Source of the DNA: Bradyrhizobium sp.
GTDB taxonomy: Bacteria > Pseudomonadota > Alphaproteobacteria > Rhizobiales > Xanthobacteraceae
Length of the DNA: 32,619 bases
Direction of reading: 5' to 3'
Assembly: GCA_018971675.1 (NCBI GenBank)
Contig: JAGXAF010000011.1
Span: 1 to 32,619, forward strand
Positions 25,013 through 32,619 of the stretch are shown piece by piece (within the stretch, counting starts at the first letter, position 1; each line of letters starts with the position of its first letter). Position numbers and translations under genes: made by a program. The notes below the pieces were generated by a model. That model saw only the letters and a program-made list of their open reading frames with translations, ran no database searches and was not told the origin of the DNA.

Positions 25013-25261
25013 GCTTTTTAGGGGGCCGGCTGCGACAAGGCATCGTAAGCGGCATCGGAGCTTTTCGCGTGTTCAATTCAGTACATTGTTATGTCCGGTG
25101 ACATCAGCTGCTTATTTGACAATGAATAGAAGCAATTTTTTCTGAAAACTTGCGGCCTCGAGCAAACGGATTGCCAACATGCCCGTCCTAGGCTTTGCCG
25201 GTGCTGATGCGTGTCGTCCGATTTCGCCTCAGCGCGCAAAACTCGGACTGGCAGCGCATCC

Positions 25262-26500
25262 ATGGTTCTAGATATCTCGACGGTTTATCTTGTCGCCTCC
25301 ATGATGGCGGCAATGCTTGGAGCCATGCTGATGTTTTTCGGCAGGCAGGAGAATATCCCTGCGCTGAAATGGTGGGGAACAGCCTATCTGCTCGGTGCAA
25401 CATCGGTCGCGCTTTGGACGCTGGCTGGAAACATGCTGGGAGGCAACGCATTTGGCGGAATGCTTTCACTGGCGCTGACCTCGGTCGGCTTCCTTGCCTG
25501 CGGCATGGTCTGGAATGCGTCGCGGGTGTTTCACGGCCGTAGCCCCAACCTGCCGGGCCTTGCGCTGGGAGCAATCATCTGGATCGCCGTGGTCATGATG
25601 CTGGCGCCGCAGGCTGCCGCGATGCGCATGACGATCGGCGCCGGCATTGTCGCTGTCTATGCCGCGCTGACGGCCTCGGAGTTGTGGACCGAGCGCCGCC
25701 GGACGCTGCAAAAACGCTGGCCCGCGGTCGGGGTGCCGGCTCTGCACGGCGTGGCACTGATGCTGCCGATCCTGCTCGGTGGTTTCCTGCGCCCGCACGA
25801 CGCGCAGTTCGGCAGCAGCATCTGGGTGACGATATTCTCCATTGAGCTCGTGCTCTATGCGGTCGGCACCGTGTTCGTCATTTTCATGCTGGTGTCGGAG
25901 CGCGCGGTGACCGCGCACAAGACCGCGGCCTCGATGGACCCGCTGACCGGCATGTTCAATCGCCGCGGCTTTTCCGAGGCTACCGCGCGCGTGATCGAGC
26001 GCGAGGCGAATGCTGGCCGCCCGGTGACGGTGCTGATCTTCGATATCGACCATTTCAAGTCGATCAATGACCGCTTCGGCCATCCTGCGGGCGACGAGAT
26101 TCTCAAGCTGTTCTCCACGATCGTGACCAATGCGCTGCGGATCAGCGATCTGTCGGGACGCATCGGCGGTGAGGAGTTCGCGGCATTGCTGCCCTGTTCG
26201 CTGGAGGAAGGTGTGCTGGCGGCCGAGCGCGTGCGCGAGGCATTCGAAGCGTCGGGAATTGCGGTCGACGACGGCCCGGTCGATACCACCGTCAGCATCG
26301 GCGTTGCCGGCGGCCCGGCGGGTACCGAACTGGAGGTGCTGCTGGCGGCTGCCGACACCGCGCTGTACCAGGCCAAGCGCGGGGGACGAAATCGCGTCGA
26401 GGCCGCTGAGGAACTGCCGTTATCGCTGGAACATTGGCGGCGCAAGACCGCGGGCCTTGCCAGCAACGCGCAGCGGCCGGCCATTGCCGGCCTCGTATAG
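25262..26500 (+). CDS. Membrane-anchored diguanylate cyclase (GGDEF)
   Basis: The product is 412 residues. It makes cyclic di-GMP from two GTP. Six or so N-terminal membrane helices (about 5-205) form a sensor without a recognised name, followed by a GGDEF domain at about 225-385. Active-site features: DPLTGMFNRRGF, FDIDHFKSINDRFGHPAGDE (metal-binding Asp and helix), and G302-G303-E304-E305-F306. A product-inhibition site R293-x-x-D296 lies exactly five residues before it, so feedback inhibition is expected. No EAL domain is present. The ATG at 25262 is preferred; the track's GTG adds 17 residues not resembling a leader. It stands alone. Possible inputs include membrane state; outputs could include the polysaccharide locus, but no direct link is seen. 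Confidence 0.92.
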   Translation: MVLDISTVYLVASMMAAMLGAMLMFFGRQENIPALKWWGTAYLLGATSVALWTLAGNMLGGNAFGGMLSLALTSVGFLACGMVWNASRVFHGRSPNLPGLALGAIIWIAVVMMLAPQAAAMRMTIGAGIVAVYAALTASELWTERRRTLQKRWPAVGVPALHGVALMLPILLGGFLRPHDAQFGSSIWVTIFSIELVLYAVGTVFVIFMLVSERAVTAHKTAASMDPLTGMFNRRGFSEATARVIEREANAGRPVTVLIFDIDHFKSINDRFGHPAGDEILKLFSTIVTNALRISDLSGRIGGEEFAALLPCSLEEGVLAAERVREAFEASGIAVDDGPVDTTVSIGVAGGPAGTELEVLLAAADTALYQAKRGGRNRVEAAEELPLSLEHWRRKTAGLASNAQRPAIAGLV

Positions 26501-26556
26501 CGCAAAACCGCTCGTGGTAACCAGCCGTTTACCATTCGCTCCATATTCTAACGACT

Positions 26557-26793
26557 ATGGACTCTCCGCGAAGACGAAACGCTCAGGCCGTCCTGGTGTC
26601 GCTCGAAGCCGACGCAAAATCTGCACGTGGAGGATTTGCCTGCCTGTTCTCGAACTCGGACGAATATGAGAGTGCGCTGATCTCGGAACGGCGCGCGCAG
26701 GGCCGCTACAATCATCCGCGCGGCCGCTGGCCGATTCTGATATTCATTGGCTGTTCGTTGTTGTTGGCAGGCTCCGTGCTGCTTTTGAATTGA
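26557..26793 (+). CDS. Small single-span membrane protein
   Basis: The product is 78 residues. The N-terminal two-thirds is soluble and charged (MDSPRRRNAQAVLVSLEADAKSARGGFACLF...ALISERRAQGRYNHPRGRWP). A single C-terminal membrane segment PILIFIGCSLLLAGSVLLLN ends the protein, as in a tail-anchored protein. I do not recognise a family. No good ribosome site precedes the ATG, which weakens the call. It follows the diguanylate cyclase by 56 bp on the same strand, so it may be cotranscribed. Its composition and the clear hydrophobic end support a real gene. Confidence 0.5.
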   Translation: MDSPRRRNAQAVLVSLEADAKSARGGFACLFSNSDEYESALISERRAQGRYNHPRGRWPILIFIGCSLLLAGSVLLLN

Positions 26794-26914
26794 TTGGTTC
26801 CGCGCGCGGTCGGAAACAGGACTTGGGCATCGTAAGGTTGCCGCCATGGCACCGCCTTTTTCTTTGACGGCGGTTGGGCTAGAAAAACGGCTCTCAATCG
26901 GAGGGCCATTCTCG

Positions 26915-27211
26915 ATGATCACCGAAATCGCCCAAATCGACGTCAAGCCCGGCACCGAAAAGGATTTCGAAGAGGCGGTCGCAAAGGCTCGGCCGCTGTT
27001 CCTGCGCGCCAAAGGGGGCAAGGGGTTCGAGCTCCACAGGTCGGTCGAGAGGCCGTCGCGCTATCGGCTGATGGCCAAATGGGAGACGCTGGAAAATCAC
27101 ACCGTCGATTTCAGGGGCTCTGAAGACTTTGCCGCATGGCGCGGTCTGGTCGGTCAATATTTTGCCGCACCGCCGGAGGTGGAGCACACCGAGACGGTGC
27201 TGGTGACCTGA
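26915..27211 (+). CDS. Antibiotic biosynthesis monooxygenase (ABM) family protein
   Basis: The product is 98 residues starting MITEIAQIDVKPGTEKDFEEAVAKARPLFLRAKGGKGFELHRSVERPSRYRLMAKWETLENHTVDFRGSEDFAAWRGLV. This is the dimeric ferredoxin-like ABM fold. Relatives include quinol or heme-related monooxygenases and many uncharacterised small proteins; the substrate is unknown. The start at 26915 has GGAGGG about 10 bases upstream; the track begins 23 codons earlier in non-conserved sequence. It is convergent with the AI-2E-family gene. Confidence 0.85.
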   Translation: MITEIAQIDVKPGTEKDFEEAVAKARPLFLRAKGGKGFELHRSVERPSRYRLMAKWETLENHTVDFRGSEDFAAWRGLVGQYFAAPPEVEHTETVLVT

Positions 27212-27219
27212 GGGGCGCC

Positions 27220-28350
27220 TCAGGTTGGAGCCGTTTCCCGCGAGATTCCCCCGGCCTTGAAATAGTCGATGATGACTTTTGCGATCGCCATCAAGGGCAG
27301 CGCCAGCGCCAGCCCCCAGATTCCGAATACCACGCCGAGCAGGATCTGGAACCCGAATAATGTGGCCGGAGGAATGTCGAGTGCCTGCCGCTGGATGATC
27401 GGCGTCAGGACATAGCTCTCGAGCGCATGCACGCCGAGGAACAGGATGAACGCGCTCAGCGCGGCGACCCATCCGGACGCAAGGCTTGCCAGCACCACGA
27501 TCGTCCCGGCGAGCAGGGCGCCGACGGTGGGGATGAAGGCGAGCAGGCCGGCCTGGATGCCCAGGATGAACGAACTCTCGATGCCGATCAGCGCAAGCCC
27601 AACCCAGGTCACCAGGAAAACCGCCGTCATGGTCAGCATCTGCGCGATCAACCAGCGCTCCAGCGTATCGCTGATCCGATCCAAGATGGCGGTTGCGAGG
27701 GCACGATGCCGCTCAGGCGCCATGAACAAAAGCCCATTGCGGTAGACGCTTGGCTGCGCGGCGAAGGTCAGTCCGAGGAACAACACGATAAAGAAATTGC
27801 CGACGGCGCTGACCGCGCCAAGTAGCAGCCTCAAGGTCTGGCTGACAATTGCGCCACCACTGGAAGCGATGGTGCTCGCGCTCGGCAAATTGCGTGTCGT
27901 AGGCGCGCCGGGTGTCGCCGGGGAAGAGGAGGACGTTGACGTGGCGGAGGCATTGCCGAGTTCGAAATAGCTGGCATCGATCCCGTTTTTCTCCAGAAAG
28001 GCTTTGACGCTTGTTAATTGCGATTTGATCGTTTCGCTCAGCGCCGTAGCCTGTCGCGCGATGGTGGAACCGCCGAGAAACACCACGCCTCCCGACAGGC
28101 CTGCCAAGACCAGGCAGACGACAACCAGCCGCAGGGCATGGGGAAGTCGGATCGCGCGGCCGAGCAGATTGGTCATGGCATTAAGCGCGACGCCGAGCAG
28201 AATGCCGGCGAAGATCAGAAACAGGGTGGCTGCGAAATGCCACATAAACAGCAACAGCGCGGCAAATCCGGCCACGCCGATGCCGCCCACCGATATCGCC
28301 CATGCCAGATCGCTGCGGGCGGAAACACCATCGTCAATCGGCACCGGCAA
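27220..28350 (-). CDS. AI-2E family transporter (PF01594)
   Basis: The product is 376 residues with about eight membrane segments. The start codon is TTG at 28350, supported by AAGGAAG just before it. The family layout is clear: a short N-terminus, two helices (AISVGGIGVAGFAALLLFMWHFAATLFLIFAGILLGVALNAM), and a periplasmic or cytoplasmic loop. A conserved C-terminal membrane core follows, with GIESSFILGIQAGLLAFIPTVGALLAGTIVVL and LTPIIQRQALDIPPATLFGFQILLGVVFGIWGLALALPLMAIAKVIIDYF. The family includes E. coli TqsA (named for AI-2 export) and ion exporters, so the transported compound is uncertain. A low-complexity Ser/Thr/Ala/Pro stretch (about 133-166, NASATSTSSSSPATPGAPTTRN) interrupts the loop. 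It is divergent from the amidotransferase-like gene; the 260-bp gap between them has no gene. Confidence 0.9.
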   Translation of the reverse strand: MPVPIDDGVSARSDLAWAISVGGIGVAGFAALLLFMWHFAATLFLIFAGILLGVALNAMTNLLGRAIRLPHALRLVVVCLVLAGLSGGVVFLGGSTIARQATALSETIKSQLTSVKAFLEKNGIDASYFELGNASATSTSSSSPATPGAPTTRNLPSASTIASSGGAIVSQTLRLLLGAVSAVGNFFIVLFLGLTFAAQPSVYRNGLLFMAPERHRALATAILDRISDTLERWLIAQMLTMTAVFLVTWVGLALIGIESSFILGIQAGLLAFIPTVGALLAGTIVVLASLASGWVAALSAFILFLGVHALESYVLTPIIQRQALDIPPATLFGFQILLGVVFGIWGLALALPLMAIAKVIIDYFKAGGISRETAPT

Positions 28351-28610
28351 ATGACTTCCTTGTTTGAGGTCTGTTCGGCTCGTACTCTTTCGTCAAACAG
28401 GCGCGAGATCAAGCCGGGAAGGGGAGCAAGCCCACGGCACCTGGCTCACGGCCAGCCAGCGGCCCATGATCGTTGCGGGCATGAAAGGCGGCATAAAATG
28501 TTGATCCGGCGATAGCAGGCGGGCATGATCGACTGGATACAAGCCCGGTGCAGACGATCCTGGCCTGGGATTGAGGCTGAGACCGGGAATGAGACCTGGA
28601 AAGTGGAGCC

Positions 28611-29375
28611 ATGAGACGGCCGGTCGTCGGTGTGATCGGAAACGCCTATCGCATCGAAAATCGCTTCGCGACACAGATGGTCGGCGAGCGGAATCTCCGC
28701 GCGGTCGCGGAGGTTGCAGGTGCGCTGCCGTTGATGTTTGCCGGCTCGCCCGAAATTACAGATATCGGCGCGCTGCTGGATGCGGTTGATGGCATCGTGT
28801 TGACCGGCGCGCGAGCCAACGTTCACCCGACCCGCTTCAAGACCGAGCCGCACGCCAGGCACGAACCCTATGACATCCATCGCGACGATGTGGCGCTGGC
28901 CTTGTCGGAAGCCTGCGTCGCCCGCGGCGTGCCACTGTTCGGTATCTGCCGCGGCTTGCAGGAAATGAATGTTGCCTTCGGCGGTTCGCTGCATCCCGAG
29001 ATCCGCGAATTGCCCGGCCGTATGAATCACCGGATGCCGCGACTTGAAAATGGCGAAATCCATCCCGATCCCAAGGTGATCTTTGCCGACCGCCACGATG
29101 TCAGCCTTATCCCGGGTGGCGCTTTCGCAAAGCTGCTCGGCCGCGAGACCATTCGCGTCAATTCGCTGCACGGGCAAGGCATCCTGGAGCCGGGTGAACG
29201 CGTTGTCATCGAGGGCGTCGCCGAAGACGGAACCATCGAGGCAATCCGTATCGCCGATGCCCCCGGTTTCGCGCTCGGGGTGCAATGGCATGCGGAATAC
29301 GATCCGCAACGCAATCCGATCAATCGCGCGCTTTTTGAGGCGTTTGGCGCAGCGGTGCAGGCTACCCGGCAGCGG
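28611..29375 (+). CDS. Gamma-glutamyl-gamma-aminobutyrate hydrolase-type protein (peptidase C26)
   Basis: The product is 255 residues with a class I glutamine amidotransferase fold. The nucleophile Cys113 sits in FGICRGLQEMNV, and His227 and Glu229 follow in GVQWHAEYDP, completing the triad. The opening RRPVVGVIGNAYRIENRFATQMVGERNLRAVAEVAGALPLMFAG and the LTGARANVHP segment fit the PuuD/C26 group. PuuD cleaves gamma-glutamyl-GABA in putrescine use. The other puu genes are absent, so the exact substrate is inferred. GGAG precedes the ATG. The coding end is followed at once by the family 2 repeat, which supplies the TAG stop. It is convergent with glnA. Confidence 0.9.
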
Positions 29376-29462
29376 TAGAGCGTTTTCGAGCGAAGCAAGC
29401 CCTCGGACTTGATCCGTGGGTGGATACCGGTTCGCGTGAAGAAACGCGTCAAAACAAGAATA
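29376..29462 (+). repeat. Dispersed repeat, family 2, copy B (short form)
   Basis: TAGAGCGTTTTCGAGCGAAGC, then CCTCGGACTTGATCCGTGGGTGGATACCGGTTCGCGTGAAG and AAACGCGTCAAAACAAGAATACC. It matches copy A (10305-10433) with few changes over about 85 bases. It lacks the CCGTTCC...GGAACGG hairpin found at the far end of copy A. Its first TAG is the stop of the C26 hydrolase gene. Confidence 0.82.
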
Positions 29463-29475
29463 CCATCCAGGTGAC

Positions 29476-29505
29476 GAAAAAAGGGCGTCCATTTCGGACG
29501 CCCTT
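29476..29505 (-). terminator. Intrinsic terminator of glnA
   Basis: On the minus strand AAGGGCGTCC-GAAAT-GGACGCCCTT-TTTTC forms a perfect 10-bp stem with a 5-base loop and a T run. It lies 36 bases after the glnA stop. Confidence 0.9.
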
Positions 29506-29540
29506 CCATTCTCTTGCCATGCCTTGGCGGCGCCAGTCGA

Positions 29541-30950
29541 TTACAGCGAGTAATACATCTCGAATTCGACCGGATGTGGGGTCATTTCGAAACGCTCGAC
29601 TTCGGTCATCTTCAGTTCGATATAGCTGTCGATAAAATCGTCATCGAACACGCCGCCGTTCTTCAGGAAGCCGCGGTCCTTGTCGAGATTCTCGAGCGCC
29701 TCGCGCAGCGAACCGCACACCGTCGGGATCGCCTTCAGCTCTTCCTTGGGCAGGTCGTAGAGATCCTTGTCCATCGCCGAGCCGGGATCGAGCTTGTTCT
29801 TGATGCCGTCGAGGCCAGCCATCAGCATCGCGGCGAAACCCAGATACGGGTTGGCCATCGGGTCGGGGAAGCGCACCTCGACGCGCTTGGCCTTGGGATT
29901 GGAGGTATAGGGGATACGGCAAGAGGCTGAGCGGTTGCGCGCGGAGTAGGCGAGCAGCACGGGCGCTTCGTAGCCGGGGACCAGGCGCTTGTAGGAGTTG
30001 GTCGAGGGGTTGGTGAAGGCGTTGATCGCCTTGGCGTGCTTGATGATGCCGGCGATGTAGGACAGGCAGGTCTCCGACAGGTCGGCGTATTTGTTGCCGG
30101 CGAACACCGGCTTGCCGTCCTTCCAGATCGACTGATGGCAGTGCATGCCCGAGCCGTTGTCGCCATAAACAGGCTTCGGCATGAAGGTGGCGGTCTTGCC
30201 GTAGACATGCGCGACCTGGTGGATGCAGTATTTGTAGATTTGCATCTGGTCGGCCATCAGCGTCAGCGTGTCGAATTTCATGCCGAGTTCGTGCTGGGCG
30301 GATGCCACCTCGTGGTGATGCTTCTCGACCTTGACGCCCATCTTGGCCATCGCGCCAAGCATTTCCGAACGCATGTCCTGCACCGAATCCTGCGGCGGTA
30401 CCGGGAAGTAGCCGGCCTTGGTTCGGATGCGATGACCGAGGTTGCCGCCCTCATATTCGGTGTCCGAATTGATCGGTAGTTCTGAAGAATCCAGCTTGAA
30501 GCCGGTGTTGTACGGCGTTGTCTGGAAGCGGACGTCGTCGAATACGAAGAATTCGGCTTCCGGCCCGAAGAACACGGTGTCGCCGACACCCATCGACTTG
30601 ACCATGGCTTCCGCCTTCTTGGCCATGCCGCGCGGATCGCGGTTATACGGCTCGCCGGTGGTCGGCTCCAGCACATCGCAGGTGATGACCATGGTGGTTT
30701 CCGCGAAGAACGGATCCAGGGTCGCGGTGACGGGATCGGGCATCAGGCACATGTCGGATTCGTTGATCGCCTTCCAGCCCGCGATCGACGAACCGTCGAA
30801 CATCACGCCTTCGGCGAACGTCTCGTCCTCGATCATGCCGACGTCGAACGTAACATGCTGCCACTTGCCGCGTGGATCAGTGAAACGCAGGTCGACGTAT
30901 TTGACGTCGTTGTCCTTGATCGATTTCAGGACGTCTTTGGCGGTCTTCAT
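29541..30950 (-). CDS. glnA: Glutamine synthetase type I
   Basis: The product is 469 residues, equal to the enteric enzyme. It makes glutamine from glutamate, ammonia and ATP in the cytoplasm as a dodecamer. Family landmarks: [48 protein letters not shown] (ATP/glutamate site), [11 protein letters not shown], and the adenylylation tyrosine in [13 protein letters not shown]. This shows control by GlnE. GAGGGGTATTC precedes the ATG at 30950; the track's version begins 19 codons upstream in the leader. It is downstream of glnB with a 121-bp gap, so it could be read from the glnB sigma-54 promoter and from a promoter of its own. A strong terminator follows. Confidence 0.98.
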   Translation of the reverse strand: MKTAKDVLKSIKDNDVKYVDLRFTDPRGKWQHVTFDVGMIEDETFAEGVMFDGSSIAGWKAINESDMCLMPDPVTATLDPFFAETTMVITCDVLEPTTGEPYNRDPRGMAKKAEAMVKSMGVGDTVFFGPEAEFFVFDDVRFQTTPYNTGFKLDSSELPINSDTEYEGGNLGHRIRTKAGYFPVPPQDSVQDMRSEMLGAMAKMGVKVEKHHHEVASAQHELGMKFDTLTLMADQMQIYKYCIHQVAHVYGKTATFMPKPVYGDNGSGMHCHQSIWKDGKPVFAGNKYADLSETCLSYIAGIIKHAKAINAFTNPSTNSYKRLVPGYEAPVLLAYSARNRSASCRIPYTSNPKAKRVEVRFPDPMANPYLGFAAMLMAGLDGIKNKLDPGSAMDKDLYDLPKEELKAIPTVCGSLREALENLDKDRGFLKNGGVFDDDFIDSYIELKMTEVERFEMTPHPVEFEMYYSL

Positions 30951-31071
30951 GAATACCCCTCTTGGCTGCCGGTCGGTTTTCAGGTGATGGTGAGATTTCG
31001 TAAACAATTCGGCGGCGGGAGCAGCCTTGTTTTCTTGTTTTTAAGTAACGACTTGCGGGATAGCACCCGGC

Positions 31072-31527
<456 letters not shown>

Positions 31528-31592
31528 CTAACCGGACGACGCGGAGCGGGATTCCAGAGCTGGCTTCATTGCCAGAGAGTCGGCTTTCTCAA

Positions 31593-31610
31593 AAGCAGGG
31601 TCTATGCCAA
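31593..31610 (-). promoter_or_regulatory. Sigma-54 (RpoN) promoter of glnB-glnA
   Basis: The minus strand reads TTGGCATAGACCCTGCTT. GG and GC are exactly ten bases apart, as in the consensus TGGCAC-N5-TTGCW. It lies about 185 bases before the glnB start. Rhizobial glnB promoters are known to be NtrC- and RpoN-dependent, which makes this call credible. Confidence 0.7.
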
Positions 31611-31646
31611 GTTATTAGGGCGCCAGATTTTTAATTGTTTATCAGA

Positions 31647-31713
31647 CGGTTAGCACCTAACCGCCGGAGTTTGGCAGGAGAGATTTACAATGCCGGCCGC
31701 CTAATGGTTAGGC
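31647..31713. promoter_or_regulatory. Paired palindromes upstream of the glnB sigma-54 promoter, possible enhancer
   Basis: Two perfect inverted repeats: CGGTTAG-CAC-CTAACCG at 31647-31663 and GCCTAA-TGG-TTAGGC at 31699-31713. Both contain TTAGG/CCTAA or TTAG/CTAA arms with a three-base centre. Their centres are about 51 bases apart, close to five helical turns, and 50 to 105 bases upstream of the -24 box. This is where NtrC-type enhancers sit. Neither matches the enteric NtrC site exactly. The 394-bp region 31411-31804 holds no gene. Confidence 0.4.
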
Positions 31714-31804
31714 AAATAGCCCAATCGATGTGCACTCGAGGGATTAGAACCTCGCGAGACCGGCAATTTGCCTTGGAATGAGGCGGTTAGATCAGGAATT
31801 TGGC

Positions 31805-32619
31805 ATGGAAGTTTTGACCACGGCTGAAATGGAGCGCGCCGATCGGCTCGCCATTGCCGCCGGAACGCCCGGCTTCGCGCTGATGCTCAGTGCGGGCCAG
31901 GCCGTGGCGCAGGCCGCGATGGAGCTTGTGGACGAGGGGCCGATCCTGGTCGTGGCCGGCGGCGGCAACAATGGCGGCGACGGGTTGGTGGCCGCGGCCG
32001 AACTGGCTGCGCGCGGCCGCGAGGTTTCGGTCATTCTGCTGTGCGACCGCGATAGCCTGCAGGGCGATGCGGCGTCGGCGGCGCGCGGATGGAAACATCC
32101 GGTGCTGCCGTTCAATCCGCAGGCGATCGGGAGGCCGGCCTTGATCATCGATGCGATGTTCGGTGCCGGTCTCGACCGGCCGGTGAAGGACGATCCTTTC
32201 GATATGATTGAGGCGATCAACGCCAACGGGGCGCCGGTCTTGAGCGTTGATCTGCCGAGCGGCATCAATGGCACTACCGGCGCCGTGATGGGGGCGGCCG
32301 TCCGTGCCACCGAAACCGTGACCTTCTTCCGGCAGAAGCCCGCGCATCTGTTGCTGCCGGGCAGGCTGCATTGCGGCCGGGTCCGCGTGGCCGATATCGG
32401 TATCGAAGCCCAGGTGCTTGGCGAGATCGCACCACAGACTTTTGAGAACACCCCGGAGGTCTGGCGCAGCGCTTTTCCGGTGCCGCAGGTCGACGGGCAC
32501 AAATATAGCCGCGGGCACGCCGTCATTGTCTCGGGCGATGTCATGACGACCGGTGCCGCGCGAATGTCGGCGCGGGGGGCATTGCGGGCCGGCGCCGGGC
32601 TGGTGACGCTGGCCACGCC
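31805..32619 (+). CDS. nnr: Bifunctional NAD(P)H-hydrate epimerase/dehydratase (3' end outside window)
   Basis: A plus-strand frame is open from the ATG at 31805 to the right edge (271 codons). It is missing from the track because no stop is in view; the track shows only antisense shadows. The protein starts MEVLTTAEMERADRLAIAAG and carries the epimerase (YjeF N-terminal) motif VVAGGGNNGGDGLVAA, then IIDAMFGAGLDRPV and VDLPSGINGTTGAV. Near residue 220 the dehydratase (ribokinase-like) domain begins with DGHKYSRGHAVIVSGDVMTTGAARMSARGALRAGAGLVTLAT. The enzyme repairs hydrated NADH and NADPH in the cytoplasm. AGGA lies about nine bases before the ATG. It is divergent from glnB; this Nnr-glnB neighbourhood is common in rhizobia as I recall it. 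Confidence 0.95.
   Translation, partial: MEVLTTAEMERADRLAIAAGTPGFALMLSAGQAVAQAAMELVDEGPILVVAGGGNNGGDGLVAAAELAARGREVSVILLCDRDSLQGDAASAARGWKHPVLPFNPQAIGRPALIIDAMFGAGLDRPVKDDPFDMIEAINANGAPVLSVDLPSGINGTTGAVMGAAVRATETVTFFRQKPAHLLLPGRLHCGRVRVADIGIEAQVLGEIAPQTFENTPEVWRSAFPVPQVDGHKYSRGHAVIVSGDVMTTGAARMSARGALRAGAGLVTLAT

Noticed and set aside
25117-25160. Promoter from a perfect TTGACA before the diguanylate cyclase gene
   Set aside because: No reasonable -10 box occurs at 16-18 bases.
28446-29492. 348-residue minus-strand ORF
   Set aside because: It starts in or before the family 2 repeat and is antisense to the C26 hydrolase, which has a full catalytic triad.
31787-32616. Two overlapping minus-strand ORFs of 243 and 274 residues at the right edge
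   Set aside because: Both are shadows of the nnr gene, whose own frame is missing from the track only because its stop is beyond the window.

Overview
The window looks like chromosomal DNA from a Bradyrhizobium-like alphaproteobacterium (Nitrobacteraceae). The signs are high GC content with GC-rich third codon positions, a glnB-glnA pair, a glycine/tyrosine-rich secreted protein and a DUF2842 gene next to heme A synthase. Two dispersed palindromic repeat families that I associate with this group also occur. This is family recognition by eye; no database was searched. I count about 28 real genes. Most lines of the ORF track are antisense or frame shadows.

Layout: (1) 1-2400: a multi-pass membrane protein that runs off the left edge and is absent from the ORF track because it has no stop in the window, a doubtful ORF, a small secreted Lys/Ala/Pro-rich protein and an EthD-like protein. 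(2) 2579-8938: an ElyC/YdcF-type DUF218 membrane protein, an orphan RND efflux pump subunit with a Ser/Thr/Ala-rich insertion, a DUF169 protein and a saccharopine-dehydrogenase-like oxidoreductase. (3) 8967-18114: an exopolysaccharide locus. A minus-strand run encodes a family 4 glycosyltransferase, a polyprenyl-phosphate sugar-1-phosphate transferase and a Wzy/O-antigen-ligase-type polymerase. Around it lie a Wzc/GumC-like chain-length/export protein, a CelD/BcsL-type GNAT protein and a NodB-fold protein. (4) 18116-23844: DUF2842, heme A synthase, a secreted protein, O-acetylhomoserine sulfhydrylase, a CoA-binding protein, an ECHDC3-like crotonase and a hotdog thioesterase. (5) 23873-25012: the rplM-rpsI operon with candidate promoter, leader hairpin and terminator. 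(6) 25262-29378: a diguanylate cyclase, a small membrane protein, an ABM-type monooxygenase, an AI-2E-family transporter and a class I glutamine amidotransferase-like hydrolase. (7) 29476-32619: the glnB-glnA nitrogen operon with a sigma-54 promoter and terminator, then a divergent NAD(P)HX repair enzyme cut by the right edge.

How the genes work together: the polysaccharide genes form an initiation-elongation-polymerisation-export set, but no Wzx flippase or Wza/GumB outer-membrane exporter is in view. Two members appear to have lost catalysis. The Wzc-like protein lacks the Walker A lysine, and the NodB-fold protein lacks both His ligands of the metal site. The glnB-glnA pair is read as an NtrC/sigma-54-controlled ammonium assimilation unit. 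I found no CRISPR array, insertion sequence, tRNA or rRNA. I also found no clear new defence or mobile system. The most interesting material is the polysaccharide locus with its two predicted pseudoenzymes, the repeats that supply stop codons, and the pump insertion.
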